A DNA stretch of 64,000 nt from Epiperipatus broadwayi (lineage: Eukaryota > Onychophora > Udeonychophora > Euonychophora > Peripatidae), in contig JAQFVV010006275.1 in assembly GCA_028023455.1 (NCBI GenBank), positions 1,435,279-1,499,278 on the forward strand, in the 5' to 3' direction. Position numbers and translations under genes: made by a program. The notes below the pieces were generated by a model. That model had not been told where the DNA came from. It made no database searches and worked only from the letters and a program-made list of their open reading frames with translations. The first letter of the stretch is position 1. Each line of letters starts with the position of its first letter. Below are positions 35,394-49,115 of this stretch, piece by piece.

Positions 35394-38037
35394 CAACGAT
35401 TGTTGAAATAGTTAGCACCATTACTTTCTACTCTATGTATATAATTAAAATTTTAATTACTTGTACTCATATCAGTTAGTTTATATATATATAAAACAGG
35501 AAAATTACCCGTTAGCATTCTTGTATATTTCTACATAAAAATATTTAGCTCCCAACATAAACTACTTTTAAAAAAGATGTACACCCCCCTTTTTTTACAC
35601 AACTCACTGAAGCATTGTATATACACACGTTTTAGATATGAATTCACTGTTAAGCCTTCTATTTCTACTTCTAACTTTTACAATATTTATATTTTTCTAT
35701 TTTTTATCTATTTTATTCTTCGCTTTTTTTTTCTTGACATACTAACTTCATGAGGCACTTTTTACAGTTTTCTTATGTATTTCCTATTTTTTGTATTTGA
35801 ATTTAACAGTCTATTACCATTTACACTCCTTCTTGTATAACAAATCATTCTCCTATTATTCCCTCTCAATTTATCAATAGCCCTTTTTTTCTTATTTTAA
35901 GTATTTAAATTTTTTTTTTTAAAAAAGATAATCTAAATTCTGTCACGACTTACCTGGAATGATATCTTATACTATATCCAATTTCGGATGTGCACCTGCT
36001 TTTTTTTAAAGCAATGACTGGATTTAAAACTAAAAATTTGAAATCCATTCTTTTTACCTGGTGTTTTCTATGTATAAATCCTCTTCTAGTGATTATTAAA
36101 TGTAAAGATGTTTAAAATTGTACAATTAGTTGTTTTTGTGTGCACGAGTGTGTGTGTATTACATTTACACCTGCTTTATACTAAAATAGTTTTGCAAAGA
36201 CATGTATGAATAATAATTAAAAAAATGATCAGAAGTGTTAACACAATATTAATTAAGTCCTTCTTATTAAAGTTAATACCTTGTAGGATAATCATTGATA
36301 TGTGCAATGCTAACTCATTATTTCATCAGCTAATTATCGTCTCACGAAAAAACAAAAGCAAAGAAAAAAAAGAGAGGGAGAGGGCTAAAAAAATATATTG
36401 AACTTTTATAAATAAACCCCCAGCTAATCAATATTGTATTTACTATTATTAATTATAATGTAAATAATTAACATATGTAATATGAAAAGTTCACTGGTTT
36501 ATTATATATAGAATTTTTAAAATATATATATATAAAGGTCACATATATATATAAATTTAGCTTTGCCAATCTACTGCTGATGAAAGCATTTTTAAATAAG
36601 TGTATGTATGTATATCACAGAAATTTAAATAAAAGTTATACTTTTTGGATTGCACCTCTTCCAGGAAAAATTTTGAGTACAAATATATTATATGACATGT
36701 ATTCGTGATCGTTCTTTGGAACCAATTATGTGTGACTGCTTTAGTCGATGGTAATAGATACTAATGCCCATAGATTTTCACCATAATTTTTGGCTAACTG
36801 GTTTAATTCAAAGACAAGAACCGTTACTGACCATTGCCGTTTTAAAAGACTGATATTTGGGGGGAAATAGGCATAAACAATTATGCTCTAGCATTTGGCA
36901 TTTATTGGCTAAATCATTGTTTACACAATAGACTAGTGGAATGAATTAACGTGTTTGAAATAAATACTTTTTAAATAAAAGATTGCCTTAAAAAAGTGGT
37001 ATTGCAGCATGCAAGGCAGCAGGTATTAACTAGTATGAAAAACATAAAAAGAATTTTTTTAAAATAAGCTTTAGAACATGATGTATTATGTTAAATAGAA
37101 CAATTCAATGGAAATTTTAATTGTCATAATATATCTAAAACCAGAGTCTCCAGATCTTGCTACTAATCATATCAATTGTTGAATATGTTTAAAAAATTGT
37201 GAAAGTTTGTCAATCATTGACACACTGTAATAATTAAATGTTTAAAAGCTGAATAACACCGATCGTCATCACACAGAATTGCAAAAAAGACTTGAACCAA
37301 AATATATTGAAAACATTTGTGACAAAGCAATGGTTAAGTCATGAACTTCTACTAAAATGTATTTGATAGCCTATCGCAATGATACAAGTCATCTTTATTA
37401 CAACAGGATGCTGAACTAAAGAATGGCAGAGATATATCTGAATTTTTTAATGACTTTTACATTGACCATTATCAAATTTAAAAATTATTTTATAGTAGAA
37501 AAGCTAGCAATGACAAAAATGATGATCATCGTCAATCATGAGTAATCAAATCTTTTATTTAGTAACAAAACTACAGAACACCATTCAACTAATCATTATG
37601 TGGAGCACTGTCATATTGGCCATCTCATTACAGTAATAGTGCATGGTAGAAATTTCATAGTATAATTCATTTTGTGAATGGTCATCCTCTAGCTAGCTAT
37701 TCATTGACAACATTTCCTAAGAATATTTAAAAAATCCAGGTATTTCCTCTAGGTATCTCATCCATTTAGTATGCATTAGTTTTTACTAAATATCATGCTT
37801 GTATTTTCAATTCTACCACAATTGCTGAGAATAACATCAAATAAACAGTGAATGGTCACAAATACACAGACTATCAGTAAACATTTTTATATGCTATGCA
37901 ACATTTTATGACTACATGCTTTGTATATCATAGTAATCATATAAACTACTGTTTGCTATAAATTGATTATAACTTTCATCCTAATTTACTGATTTAGGAA
38001 TGAAATATTATTGACATCCTGCTGTATATATCTAATG
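35394..38037. other. AT-rich DNA, no gene recognised
   Basis: There are T-runs and (TA)n runs near 36,520. The stretch at 36,700-37,700 has a less biased composition and could be old coding or transposon DNA, but no frame or motif is readable. Confidence 0.4.
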
Positions 38038-38053
38038 AACTTTACATCACTCA

Positions 38054-38158
38054 GTCAAGCGTTGGTGGTCAAGTGGTCAGCACAGCTGCTTTACAAGAAG
38101 TTGTCCTGGGTTAGTGGGTTCGTTTCCTGGCCAATGCTATGACACATGAAAAAAAAAA
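38054..38158 (+). mobile_element. tRNA-derived SINE, copy 1 (full length, with TSD)
   Basis: The body 38,059-38,137 folds as a tRNA. Acceptor arms gcgttgg / ccaatgc pair at 7 of 7 positions (one G/T). Box A is tggtcaagtgg, the anticodon arm is ctgctttacaag, resembling tRNA-Val(UAC), and box B is ggttcgtttcc. It is followed by tatgacacatg and a 12-base A-run. The TSD is aactttacatcaYtca at 38,038-38,053 and 38,159-38,174 (one mismatch). It is a short SINE with a tRNA head and almost no body, and would be transcribed by Pol III. Confidence 0.85.
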
Positions 38159-38174
38159 AACTTTACATCATTCA

Positions 38175-38479
38175 CAATATTTTTTTTATTTAAATATTTT
38201 TCACATCAACTAGGAGTACATAGAGTTATTCATGTATTTAATTAATACATGATTTTCTGGAAATATATTTTAATATCTATGTTTTACTTACATTGAAATA
38301 TACAGAAAAGGTACAAAATTAATTTTTAGATCTAATGTTTTTCCGCTTATTTTCAGAGCTTGCCTAGAATATGTTTTATAATGTTTGAAGGCAGCTTTTT
38401 TACCACAATGATATAATATAATTAGAGAAAGTCCTTTTAAGTAGCCATAAACAGTTCCAAGACTGGATGAGGTACTATC
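38175..38479. other. AT-rich spacer
   Basis: The open stretch here reads into the left end of the next hAT element and has no recognisable domain. Confidence 0.4.
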
Positions 38480-38487
38480 ATCTACAG

Positions 38488-39226
38488 CAGGAGTCCCCAA
38501 CCTTTTCGTAAGATAAAGCACATTCTAAAATATTGATAAAGCTTGGCAGGCACAATCTTTTTTCAAAGCATATTTATAGTATTTATATAGAACATTGTGA
38601 GAGAGATTTAAAAAAATATATATTTTCAGGTGCCATTGGCAACACAAAATTTAAAGATGTATTAAAATTATGCCTTTTTTAAAAAAAAAAAAAACTAAGA
38701 AAAATTTGTTTGAAATTTAATAATGTACAATTGTTTCTTGTATTATAAATTTAGGCAAAATAATTGTGGATTTTCAATAATTCCTTTTGCATAGATACTA
38801 TTAAAATAAAAATAAAATTATGTTTCCGAAAAAATATTTTTAATTTTGTTTAAATTACAAATTTAACAGAAAATGTGTTTTAATAATGATCATAATTCAT
38901 AGCTATAGCGTAAACTGTTGTTGGCATTGAAGATGGTGCTGTATCTGTTACACATATTATTGTTAATTTTGTTTTTACATATTATTAATACCAATGGTTT
39001 ATTTGTATTGCATTGCTGTTAGTTTGAAATACATTACATTTGCATTAATAGCATCAGTGATGCCTTCCTTTTTTTCATTGTTTGCATTGTTGTCAGTTTT
39101 CTTGGTTTTTGGTGACTGGTTTAAATGAAATTTAAATAAATCTTTTCTGTGATTGTCAGATATGGGCCATATAAGTCAGCCAATGGATGCATTTTGTGCT
39201 TATGGGCACAAGGTTGGGAAACCCTG
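38488..39226. mobile_element. hAT MITE (739 bp)
   Basis: The ends are caggagtccccaacctt and aaggttgggaaaccctg (inverted, three mismatches). Flanks are atctacag (38,480-38,487) and atctaaag (39,227-39,234), an 8-bp TSD with one change. The interior is AT-rich and non-coding. Its termini resemble those at 44,843, which makes a related hAT subgroup likely. Confidence 0.8.
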
Positions 39227-39689
39227 ATCTAAAGTTCTTTGATTACTCAAACTTAAAATGCATGATGTTGAAATAGAGCAAATAAAGTGAAAACTGCTAT
39301 TAAAATTGTTTATAATGTGAACTGACAGACAATTTCATGAATAGCCCATAATAAGTCCCAAAGAAGATCACTAGACATGAAAGTCATTTTTATTTCAAGC
39401 ACACTTTTTAAATTTGGATGAGGAATAATGATATTTGAAACATATAGGCTGCAATATTTCATTTAATTTTCTTTATGAAGAACAAACAAGCATAGATGTT
39501 GATACTTGCTAAAATAAGTTAACATTATTTTTATCCTTAAATGTAAAAAAAAAAAAAAACAACTTTCCACTGAACAGAAAAGAATAATAAAAATACAATT
39601 TATCTAAACCACTTCAAATACTTTTTAGCAAAACTCTTTATTTGTACATATATACATACACCTATGTTCGATTGTCCTACAGTTTTCTT

Positions 39690-40027
39690 CAGAGCCAGTT
39701 CACTTTAATCTCTTGTTTTATCCATTGCAGGATGAAGGTCTTTCCAAGTTCAATCCATCTTCTCCAATCTCTAGCCTCTTCTCCACATCATCCCTGCACA
39801 TTTCCTTATTTCATCTATCTCACATGTGATTTCTTTCTAGGTCTTTTAAATCTCTTGGAATCCAGTTTGAGATTTCAATTGTCCATCTATTATCTTTTCT
39901 AGCAATATGTACAGCCCAACTCCACTTACGATGTCAGTAATATTTGTTTGTTCTCTTACTCATGTATTTTGTTTTTGATCTTTTCTTGTTACTCCTAATA
40001 TGCATCTCTCCATACTTTTTGAGTAAT
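39690..40027 (-). pseudogene. RTE-clade LINE, C-terminal fragment
   Basis: On the minus strand: CILGVTRKDQKQN, then KWSWAVHIARKDNRW (the W.WAGHIARR.D.RW block), IPRDLKDLERN, MCRDDVEK, and the end LNLERPSSCNG. It parallels the RTE copies at 53.4-53.9 and 60.1-60.4 kb, including the terminal ttggaaagacNttcatcctgca motif. Several frames are needed. It is a 5'-truncated dead copy of about 340 bp. Confidence 0.7.
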
Positions 40028-40137
40028 ATATATATATATATATAAATACTTTATAAAAATATATATTTATTTGATTTGATGAATATTGCATTAAAAACAA
40101 CAACAACAAAAAAATGTTTCTCTTTAACTACAACTTT

Positions 40138-40335
40138 GCTTGTTATATGTAAATTGAAATAAAAGTGTGGGTTATCCATAAATTAATTAAAATAGTGATT
40201 GATTAATTAATTTATGGATCCCTCATGCTTTTATTTCAAATTACTTATAATAATCAAAATTGTAATTGAAGAAAACTATTATTTTTTTGGTTCTTAGTAC
40301 ATTATTGACCAAATTAAATAAAAATGTTTTAAATA
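40138..40335. repeat. Hairpin MITE-like repeat, copy 2
   Basis: Arms at about 40,138-40,190 and 40,205-40,258 (tttgaaataaaag... and ttatccataaattaatt versus its complement) are followed by the same right-hand module as copy 1 (attatttttttggttcttagt, caaattaaataaaaa). Confidence 0.6.
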
Positions 40336-41959
40336 AAGTATTATATATATATATTATTTTAAATTTTGAAAAAAATATATAATGGGTCTATATCCATTAT
40401 ATCTGAATTTGTGAATAATAACAAAATCTATATGTGATTTAAAATACACACATATATTAACTTGTTTAAGATTCACTCTTCATATTCTTTTCTGAAAGAT
40501 TCTAGTGACAAATTGTAGTTATATTTGCTTTTTTTGTATTGGATCTTACTTCTCTCTATTCATAAAAATTAAAGAACAAAATAGTTCTTATTTGAATTCC
40601 ATTTTTAAAATGGACACAAATTGTAGCTGAGACATCATAAAAGAATGAAAATATGTCTTAAAATTCACAATTAAAATTATTATTAAAATTTCACAAAAAA
40701 GCTTCTTTTTCCAGTGTTTATGAAAGCAATTCTTGTTAGCAAGTAAAAACAGTTTCTGCTTTATCATGATTTCTTTTTTACAACTTGTCATTTTAAAAAC
40801 AAATATTTTACAAATATGTTGTAGAAATAAGCTTAAATATGTAAATAAATTACTGAAAATTTTCTTTAGAAATAGTTGATGTCATTTTCTTTGTATTATG
40901 ATTTGACCAATCAGGGCATTTTTGGCTTGCTTTCAAGTTTTAATTTTCTACGAGATCTCTATGATACTAATATCTTCAGATTTTTTTTGAAATGATATAC
41001 TTTTGCTAATGATTTTTATACACAAAAAAATTACACATAGTCAACTAATGTTATAGTTAACCACAGAATAAGTAATAGCAATGTTATTGTAATGCCCCAA
41101 ATATGTCAAAGGTTACAAGATTGGTTCATTGTAGTTTGCATTTAAATGCACATATTTAGAAATATCTAGTCCAGGCTCATGATTAAAATCAAAGTTACTA
41201 TTAAAAAATTATTTGAACAGGAAATGTAAAATGCACTGCATAAAATTAAAACTAACTTTCATACTGTAATAAAAATTCATAGATTATTTAATTCAAAACT
41301 TTAGTTTTCTTGTGCTATAATATTTAGCAGTCATCCCATTTGTGATTGCAGTTCACCATACTTTGTAATGCTAGCTTCCATTAAGTCAGAAATGTTACAA
41401 TGTAAACTGTTCAAGTTAAAATCCCCTTTGATATCTGTCAATTTTTTAATTTAACATTTTAAAAAAAAAATGGTGTAGATTGTTGATTTAATCATACTGT
41501 ATTCAGAATTTAAATCACTATTTTCAATAGTAATCAATTTTTTGATATTATTTTCTGGATTATGATTAAAATTAATATTCATATATATATACATTCAAAT
41601 ATTTAAAAAAAAAAATAAGTTGAACAAATGGCAGAAGAAAAACTAAATGCAAATAAGCTCTCAAAAAAAAAAAAAAAAAACTGAAATAATACATGAAGTC
41701 TTACTTATTGCTATATTAGCCAATAATGTTTATTGTAACTTTTTTTCTTTCAGCTAATGGCATTTGTTGATTTAATGATTCCATTCTTAACCTTTAGATT
41801 TGCAGGATTTCATCTGAATTTTGTTTTCATCTCTTCTTTTTTTTTTTTTTTGTCAAAAAACATATATATAAATAACAAAACTATTATTAGAAATTTTTAA
41901 AAAATCAACATTATTAATAAAAAAACAGTAATACATTTTTTTTTTTTTTTAGAAAATTT
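40336..41959. other. AT-rich DNA, no gene recognised
   Basis: A/T homopolymer runs (notably 41,663-41,681 and 41,838-41,853) and no coding signal. Confidence 0.5.
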
Positions 41960-44580
41960 TATTAAAAATTTGTATTACTGTAACTGAATATAAAAACTTT
42001 AGTATTCAACTGTCTATAATAACCATGCTTCATATGGGTCATCAAAAAATGCATAACAAAATTCTGGAAGCCCTGATCTTGCACTTTCACATTAGGTTGC
42101 CAAATAAGTCATAGAGTGCAAAAAACAATATGTGAGTGCACATGTATACAGTAAACAACAAAAATATTATAAAAAAAGAAATATATTTTTCAGAGACCAT
42201 CTGCTTTCTAAACATAACTCCTATACCAGAACCTAAGTATATTTTGCTTTAATCTTACTTACATTTAGACTACAGAATTCAGTGAAAGTATTTATTTTCT
42301 TTCGCTTATGAAAATGCAGATTCAAAATGTTAACATGGCACACACATATATAAGGAATATAAAACATAAATAAAGATATAAAATCATATATAAGTAGAAA
42401 ATATATTTAATTAATAGCAGTATCACAGACATCTTCAGTGTTTTTATTTTTTTGATAGAATTAAACACATTAACAAACATTATTTTAAAATATATATCTG
42501 TATTTCAGAAATATTTAATATTCAATTTTACTAATAATAATTAAAAGTTAAACAAAATAGTTTAAAGGAATAAAAATTATCGAATTGTTTTTTTTTTTTT
42601 ATTACAGATTTTTCTTTTCTTAGCATAGAAGTTTCTTGGTATTTATTACTCTAGAATTATTTTTGTCACAAATGATTTGGTCAGTCTTAATTATCTTAGT
42701 TAATTCTTCCTATAAAGAGAACAGTGTAGTTCTTTTCCAAGACAATATTGTATATTTTCTTGCCAATAGTATAAACAAATTTTCAGTATTTTTTTTCTTC
42801 AAAATTATTTGGATTGAAAATAAGACTTCTTCTTGATGACTTCTTTGAAATTAGTAGATATAATATTCAGCTGATCTTTGCAGAGATATATTGCTTAATA
42901 ACCTGAAAGGCTGTGACATTCACACTATAAGTTGATTAAAATTCTGATAACTGTTTAAAACAATTATCTTAAAAATCTCTGGAACAATTAACTTTTTAAA
43001 TCTGTGAACATCTTATATACTCCTCAATTAAAAAAAAAAACAAATCAAGCAGAGCATTATCAGTTTTTGTTAAAAATAAACTCTAGTTATTTTCTCTAAT
43101 TTGTGCATAAAAAAATTTGAAAAATAAAAATTAACTCTTGTATTTTTTTTTTAATTAACAAAGATTTTTTTTCATGTGTCAAAGCATCTGCTGGGAAGCG
43201 AACCACAATGCTTGTAAGGCAGCTGTGCTGACCACTCGGCCACTAATTAACAAAGTTGAAAAACATATTTTGATATTTGCAAAAACAAAATCTATTTTCA
43301 CCATTTAAAATCAAAATTGAATGTAAAAATTGGAAGAAAAAATATATTTGATTTTTGATTTTTTTCTACAAAGAAGAATTACTTCTTTTTTTCTGTCTTT
43401 TCTTTTTACAATCAAAGTAAATGAAAATTAAAGTAAAATAAAATATTATAATTTTAATCACACTCATAAAATATTTTTAATATATATTAGTTGATTATTT
43501 GTGTACAAACCATATATACCTCAACCTACTACTTCAGTCAAAATAATTTAAATTTTTGTTAACATTTTAACAAGTAATATGGGCTACAAGATGAAGATAT
43601 CACAACATAAACCATCTTTTCAAATAAAAATAATAAAAAAACTTCATATAAAACATTTAATATATGTTGTCATGCAATTTTTTAACATCAAAATAAAATA
43701 TACTTTCAAAAAGTTATATTTTTGAGACATATACCTACTAAAAAACAATTACTTAATAATTTAACAAAAAAAAATGCTAATGTAAAAAATAAAGTTTTCT
43801 GACAACATTAAAAGAAATAAAAATCACAGTCAAAATTTGTTCTGTGTTGCAAAAGTGTAGAAGTATATTTTCTTTTAATTAAAACATTTACTTTTATAAT
43901 CGTCTGTTAAATAATCAAATTCTATGAAAACCATGTAAATATATTATTGAGTCAAATACTGTTTAATATGTATCCACAGGGGTCATATTGACCACTTACA
44001 GCACAAATGATACAGCTATGATTAAGAAGCTAGGAATAACTATTTTGATGCTAATGATTATATCTAATAATTTTCAGCAATTTATGGAATGGCTAGCAAT
44101 AAATTGATTTTCATCTGAGAATAATAATAGACTGGAAAAATAGCTAAATTCAATAAAACTTTTTGTTTATTATTTCAGTTAAAAAAAAAGAAATCTGAAT
44201 ATTCATTATAAAAAAAAAAAAACAACTTTTAATTTTGTGTAAAATAAAAGTGATATGTTTATGGTAAAAATATGAATTTAAAATGAGATGGGTGAAAGAA
44301 TACTTAATGTTAAAATAAAATAGTGTGAAATAAAATAAATGAAAACAATATCTAAAAATGTAATATGAATAAATAATTGTATAAAAAGAATGATTCATAA
44401 ATACCTTCTACTAAATGAAATATTGAAAGAAAAAAATTGTGAAAATCTCTCTTTCAATTTGACTTTTTCGATCCACATCTAGTGAGAATTTGAGTTAATA
44501 GTTCAATATTTTAATCTTAATGTTAAAATCTTTATTTAATATTATAAATCAATAAATTGAACTCCATTTGTTTCAATATT
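41960..44580 (+). repeat. Direct tandem duplication, copy 1 (about 2.6 kb)
   Basis: Collinear with 44,596-48,150 over its whole length. Shared landmarks include ttactgtaactgaatata, cttatgaaaatgcag, cttagttaattcttccta (near 42,695 and 46,390), tatgtatccacRggggtc (43,970 and 47,641), atgatacagctatga and gtgagaatttgagttaat. Divergence is modest with many small indels. This copy carries a SINE at 43,164-43,243 and lacks the hAT insertion of copy 2. No coding capacity was found in either copy. Confidence 0.85.
43164..43243 (-). mobile_element. tRNA-derived SINE, copy 2, with empty-site proof
   Basis: On the minus strand: gtggccgagtggtcagcacagc (5' end, box A), tgccttacaag, tggttcgcttccc (box B), agcagatgc, tttgacacatg and an A-run. 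The TSD is taattaacaaag at 43,152-43,163 and 43,244-43,255. The paralogous site at about 46,858 has a single ttaattaacaaag and no SINE, so insertion followed the duplication, or the SINE was absent from the ancestor of copy 2. Confidence 0.9.
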
Positions 44581-44842
44581 AAGTCTACTAAAACCTATAT
44601 ACTGTAACTGAATATAGGTCATCAAAAAATGCATAAAATGCATCTTCACATTAGGTTACCAAATAAGTCATGGAATACAAAAAAATCTTATCACATATCA
44701 AGCAGTATGTGAATGCATAAGTGTATAGAAAAAAACAAAAATATTTAAACAAAGAAAATATATTTTTCAGGAACCATTTACTTTCTGGACCTACCTTATA
44801 AATCAGAATATATATTTGCTTTATCTTTCCTTATATCTAAAT

Positions 44843-45926
<1,084 letters not shown>

Positions 45927-48150
45927 ATCTCGACCACAGAATTATGTGGAAATATTTTATTTCTTTCAGCTTATGAAAATGCAGGTTCAAAATGCTAATT
46001 CATCATAGCACACACATATAGACAGAATATAAATCAAAAATAAAGATATAGGATCGTATTTAAATAGAAAATATATTTAATTAATAGCAATATTTGATTA
46101 CTAGATAGTTTGAAAATATACATATGATGATGCACATAGACATATATTTGATTGGCTTCAATGTTTTTATTCTTTGAGAAAATTAAATATTTTAATTTGT
46201 ATTTCATGAATATTAAATATTTAATATTCAATTTTAATAATAATAATTAAAAGTTAAACAAAATAGTTCAAATGAATAAAAAAAAATATCATTGTTTTTT
46301 TTATTCTAGGTTTTTTTTAGCATAGATTTCTTGCTGTTTATCACCTTAGAAATTATTTTTATCACAACTGATTTTCTCAGTCTTAATTATCTTAGTTAAT
46401 TCTTCCTATAAAGAGAACAATGTAGTTGTTTTCCCTGACAATTTTGTATATTTTTTGCCAATAGTATAAACAAATTTTCAACAGTTTTTTTTTTCAAAAT
46501 TATTTGGATTTGAACTAAACTTCTTTTTGATGACTTTTCTAAAATTAATTGATATAATAATCAGTCAATGATTCTGAAGTTTTTTTAGATGTTGGTCTTT
46601 GCAGAGATATTTTGCTTAGTAACCGGAAAGGCTGTGATATTCACACTATAAGTGATAAAAGTTCTGATAACTCTTAAACAATTATCTTAAAACTTTCTAG
46701 AATAACTTTAAATCTGTGAACATCTTATATATTCCTCAATTAAAAAAAAAAATCAAAAGCATTCTGGGTTTTTGTTAAAAATAAACTTGAGTTATTTTCT
46801 CAAATTTGCACTTAGCAACTTTGAAAAATAGCAAATTAACTCTTTAACTATTTTTTTTAATTAACAAAGTTGAAAAACATATTTTGACATTTGTAAAAAC
46901 AAAATCTATTTGCAACTTTTTAAATCAAAATTGAATGTAAATAAAGCAAGAAAAAATATTTGATTTTTTTATTGCTTTCTACAAAGAAAAATTATTTATT
47001 TTTTCTTCTTCTTTTTACAATCAAAATAAAAGAAAATTAAAGCAAAATAAAATATTACAATTTTAAGCATTCTCATAAAATATTTTTTTAAAAATATTAT
47101 ATTTATTTTAGTTGGTATTTGTGTACAAATCATATACACTCAACCTGCTATCTGAAGCAAAATAATTTAAATTTTTGTCAATTTATAAGATGAAGATATC
47201 ACAATACAAACTTTAAAGGTAATATTTCATACAAAAAATCATTTTTTCAAATAAAAAATAGTAATAACACTATCAATATAAAACATTTCATGTATGTTAT
47301 TATGCAATTGTTTAACAGTATTAATACATCAAAATAAAATATTTTTAAAAAGTTAAATGTATGAGACACATACCTATTAAAAAACAATTATTTAATAATT
47401 TAACAATAAATAAAAAAACTTGAAATAAAAAATATAGTTTTCTGTCAACATTAATATAAATAATTGTCAAAATCAGCTATGTGTTTCAAAAATATACAAG
47501 TCTATTTTTTTCTAATTAAAACATTTACTTTTTTTGATTACTGCTGACATCTAAAAACAGTATCTAAAATTAAAATAATCCATTAAATAATCAAAATCTA
47601 TGAAAACTATCTGAATATTACTGAGTCAAATACTGTTCAATATGTATCCACGGGGGTCATATGGACTTCTTTTAGTACAAATGATACAGCTATGAGAAAG
47701 AAGCTAGAAATAACTTTATTTTGGTGCTAAGGATTATATTTAATAATTTTCAGCAATTGTATTAAATTCAATAAAAAAATTGTATTACTATTTAAAGAAA
47801 AGGGAATCAGAATATTCATCACAAAAAACAACTATAGCAATTTTTAATTTTTTGTAAAATAAAAGTGCTATGTTTATGGTAAAAATATGAATTTAAAATG
47901 AGATGAGTGAAAGAATACTTAATGTTAAAATAAAATAGTGTGAAATAAAATGAATATCTAAAAATATAATATGAATAAATAATTGTATAAAAAGAATGAT
48001 TGAAATATTAAAAGAAAAAAATTGTGAAAATCTCTCTTTCATATTTTATTTTTTCCACTCACATCTAGTGAGAATTTGAGTTAATAGTTCAACATTTTAA
48101 TTTTAAAGTTAAAATATTTATTTAAAATTATAAATCAATAAGTTGAGCTT

Positions 48151-49029
48151 GATAATAAGTTTACAAACAAAAAAAAATCTAAAAAAATCATATTTGAACT
48201 TTGAAATGTAATAAAACATAAAAGTGTGAAATATATAATGAAAACAATGACTACATTTACTAGTTTTTCATCAAAATGCTATTATAAAAAGAAAATTATT
48301 GAAGTATTTGTTAAATAAATTCCAATTTTTAAATCTGAATGAATTATTATAAAGTACTAACAAATTATGAAATATCTGTCTGAAATCAATAATTGTATTT
48401 ATATTTATTAAATAATCTCAAAAATTCAGAATCACTCTATTTGACAGTATGTCAAGACTATCATTTTCTCAGTTTCTGGTATGATGTTCTTCAAATTTCT
48501 CATCTTGTATTTTTAAGTCATAATATACTTTAAAAAAAATCTAAACTGAAACAAATATATTTTATTGTTAATAATTTTAATCAAAGTAATTTATAAAAAT
48601 AATTACAAATAAGTAAATATACCATGCAATTATACATTCCCTCCCCCCTGGAGACTTTTCATCTTTTACTTTGTAGACCATTCTTAGCATGTAATATTGA
48701 TTTATTAGTTGCACACAAAAACTGAAGATATCAGTAATCCACAGGGTAGTTTAATTCATCTTTTTAGTGCAAAATCATCATAAATTTTCCTTTAAAAAAA
48801 GACCCCAAAAAAGTGATTTAAAGCTGTAGCACAGCAACACCATAACTACTCCGTAAGAACCAGCAATAACTAACCAAAAGGTTAAAAGTGTGTAGTTTTA
48901 TTGTTTTAACTGTTGTTGAAATGAGAATATTTAATTTTGAAATTATATATATATAATAATATATATCATTGAATGAAAAAAGAACGACATCTTAATAAAA
49001 ATCTTATTGCTCAGTAGTTCATAAGAATT
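48151..49029. other. AT-rich DNA with a repeat shared with 33.7 kb
   Basis: About 48,790-48,930 (gatttaaagctgtagcacagcaacaccataactactccgtaa region) is the diverged partner of 33,740-33,860. Elsewhere no signal is seen. Confidence 0.4.
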
Positions 49030-49115
49030 TTGAATGCCAGAACTGGAATCAATCCAAGGACTTTATGCTTTAGAGTTTGACACACTCTTGTTGTGCAAGG
49101 GCATAATCTTAATTT
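49030..49115 (-). repeat. tRNA-like SINE remnant (second family)
   Basis: On the minus strand: agagtgtgtcaaactc, taaagcataa, agtccttggattgattcc. The last part is box B-like (consensus ggttcgattcc, two changes). It aligns with segments at 51,004 and 52,320 over the presumed anticodon arm and box B. No A-tail or TSD is clear. Confidence 0.4.

Noticed and set aside
36575-36600. ctgctgatgaaagc as another hammerhead
   Set aside because: The CTGATGA box is present, but there is no paired stem II, GAAAC or NUH triplet at the needed spacing, and no flanking repeat landmarks.
38059-38137. Functional tRNA gene
   Set aside because: It folds like a tRNA, but it is followed by a SINE-type tail with an A-run, flanked by a target duplication, and has two degraded relatives in the window.
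39642-39902. Plus-strand open frame as a gene
   Set aside because: It is the antisense of an RTE C-terminal fragment.
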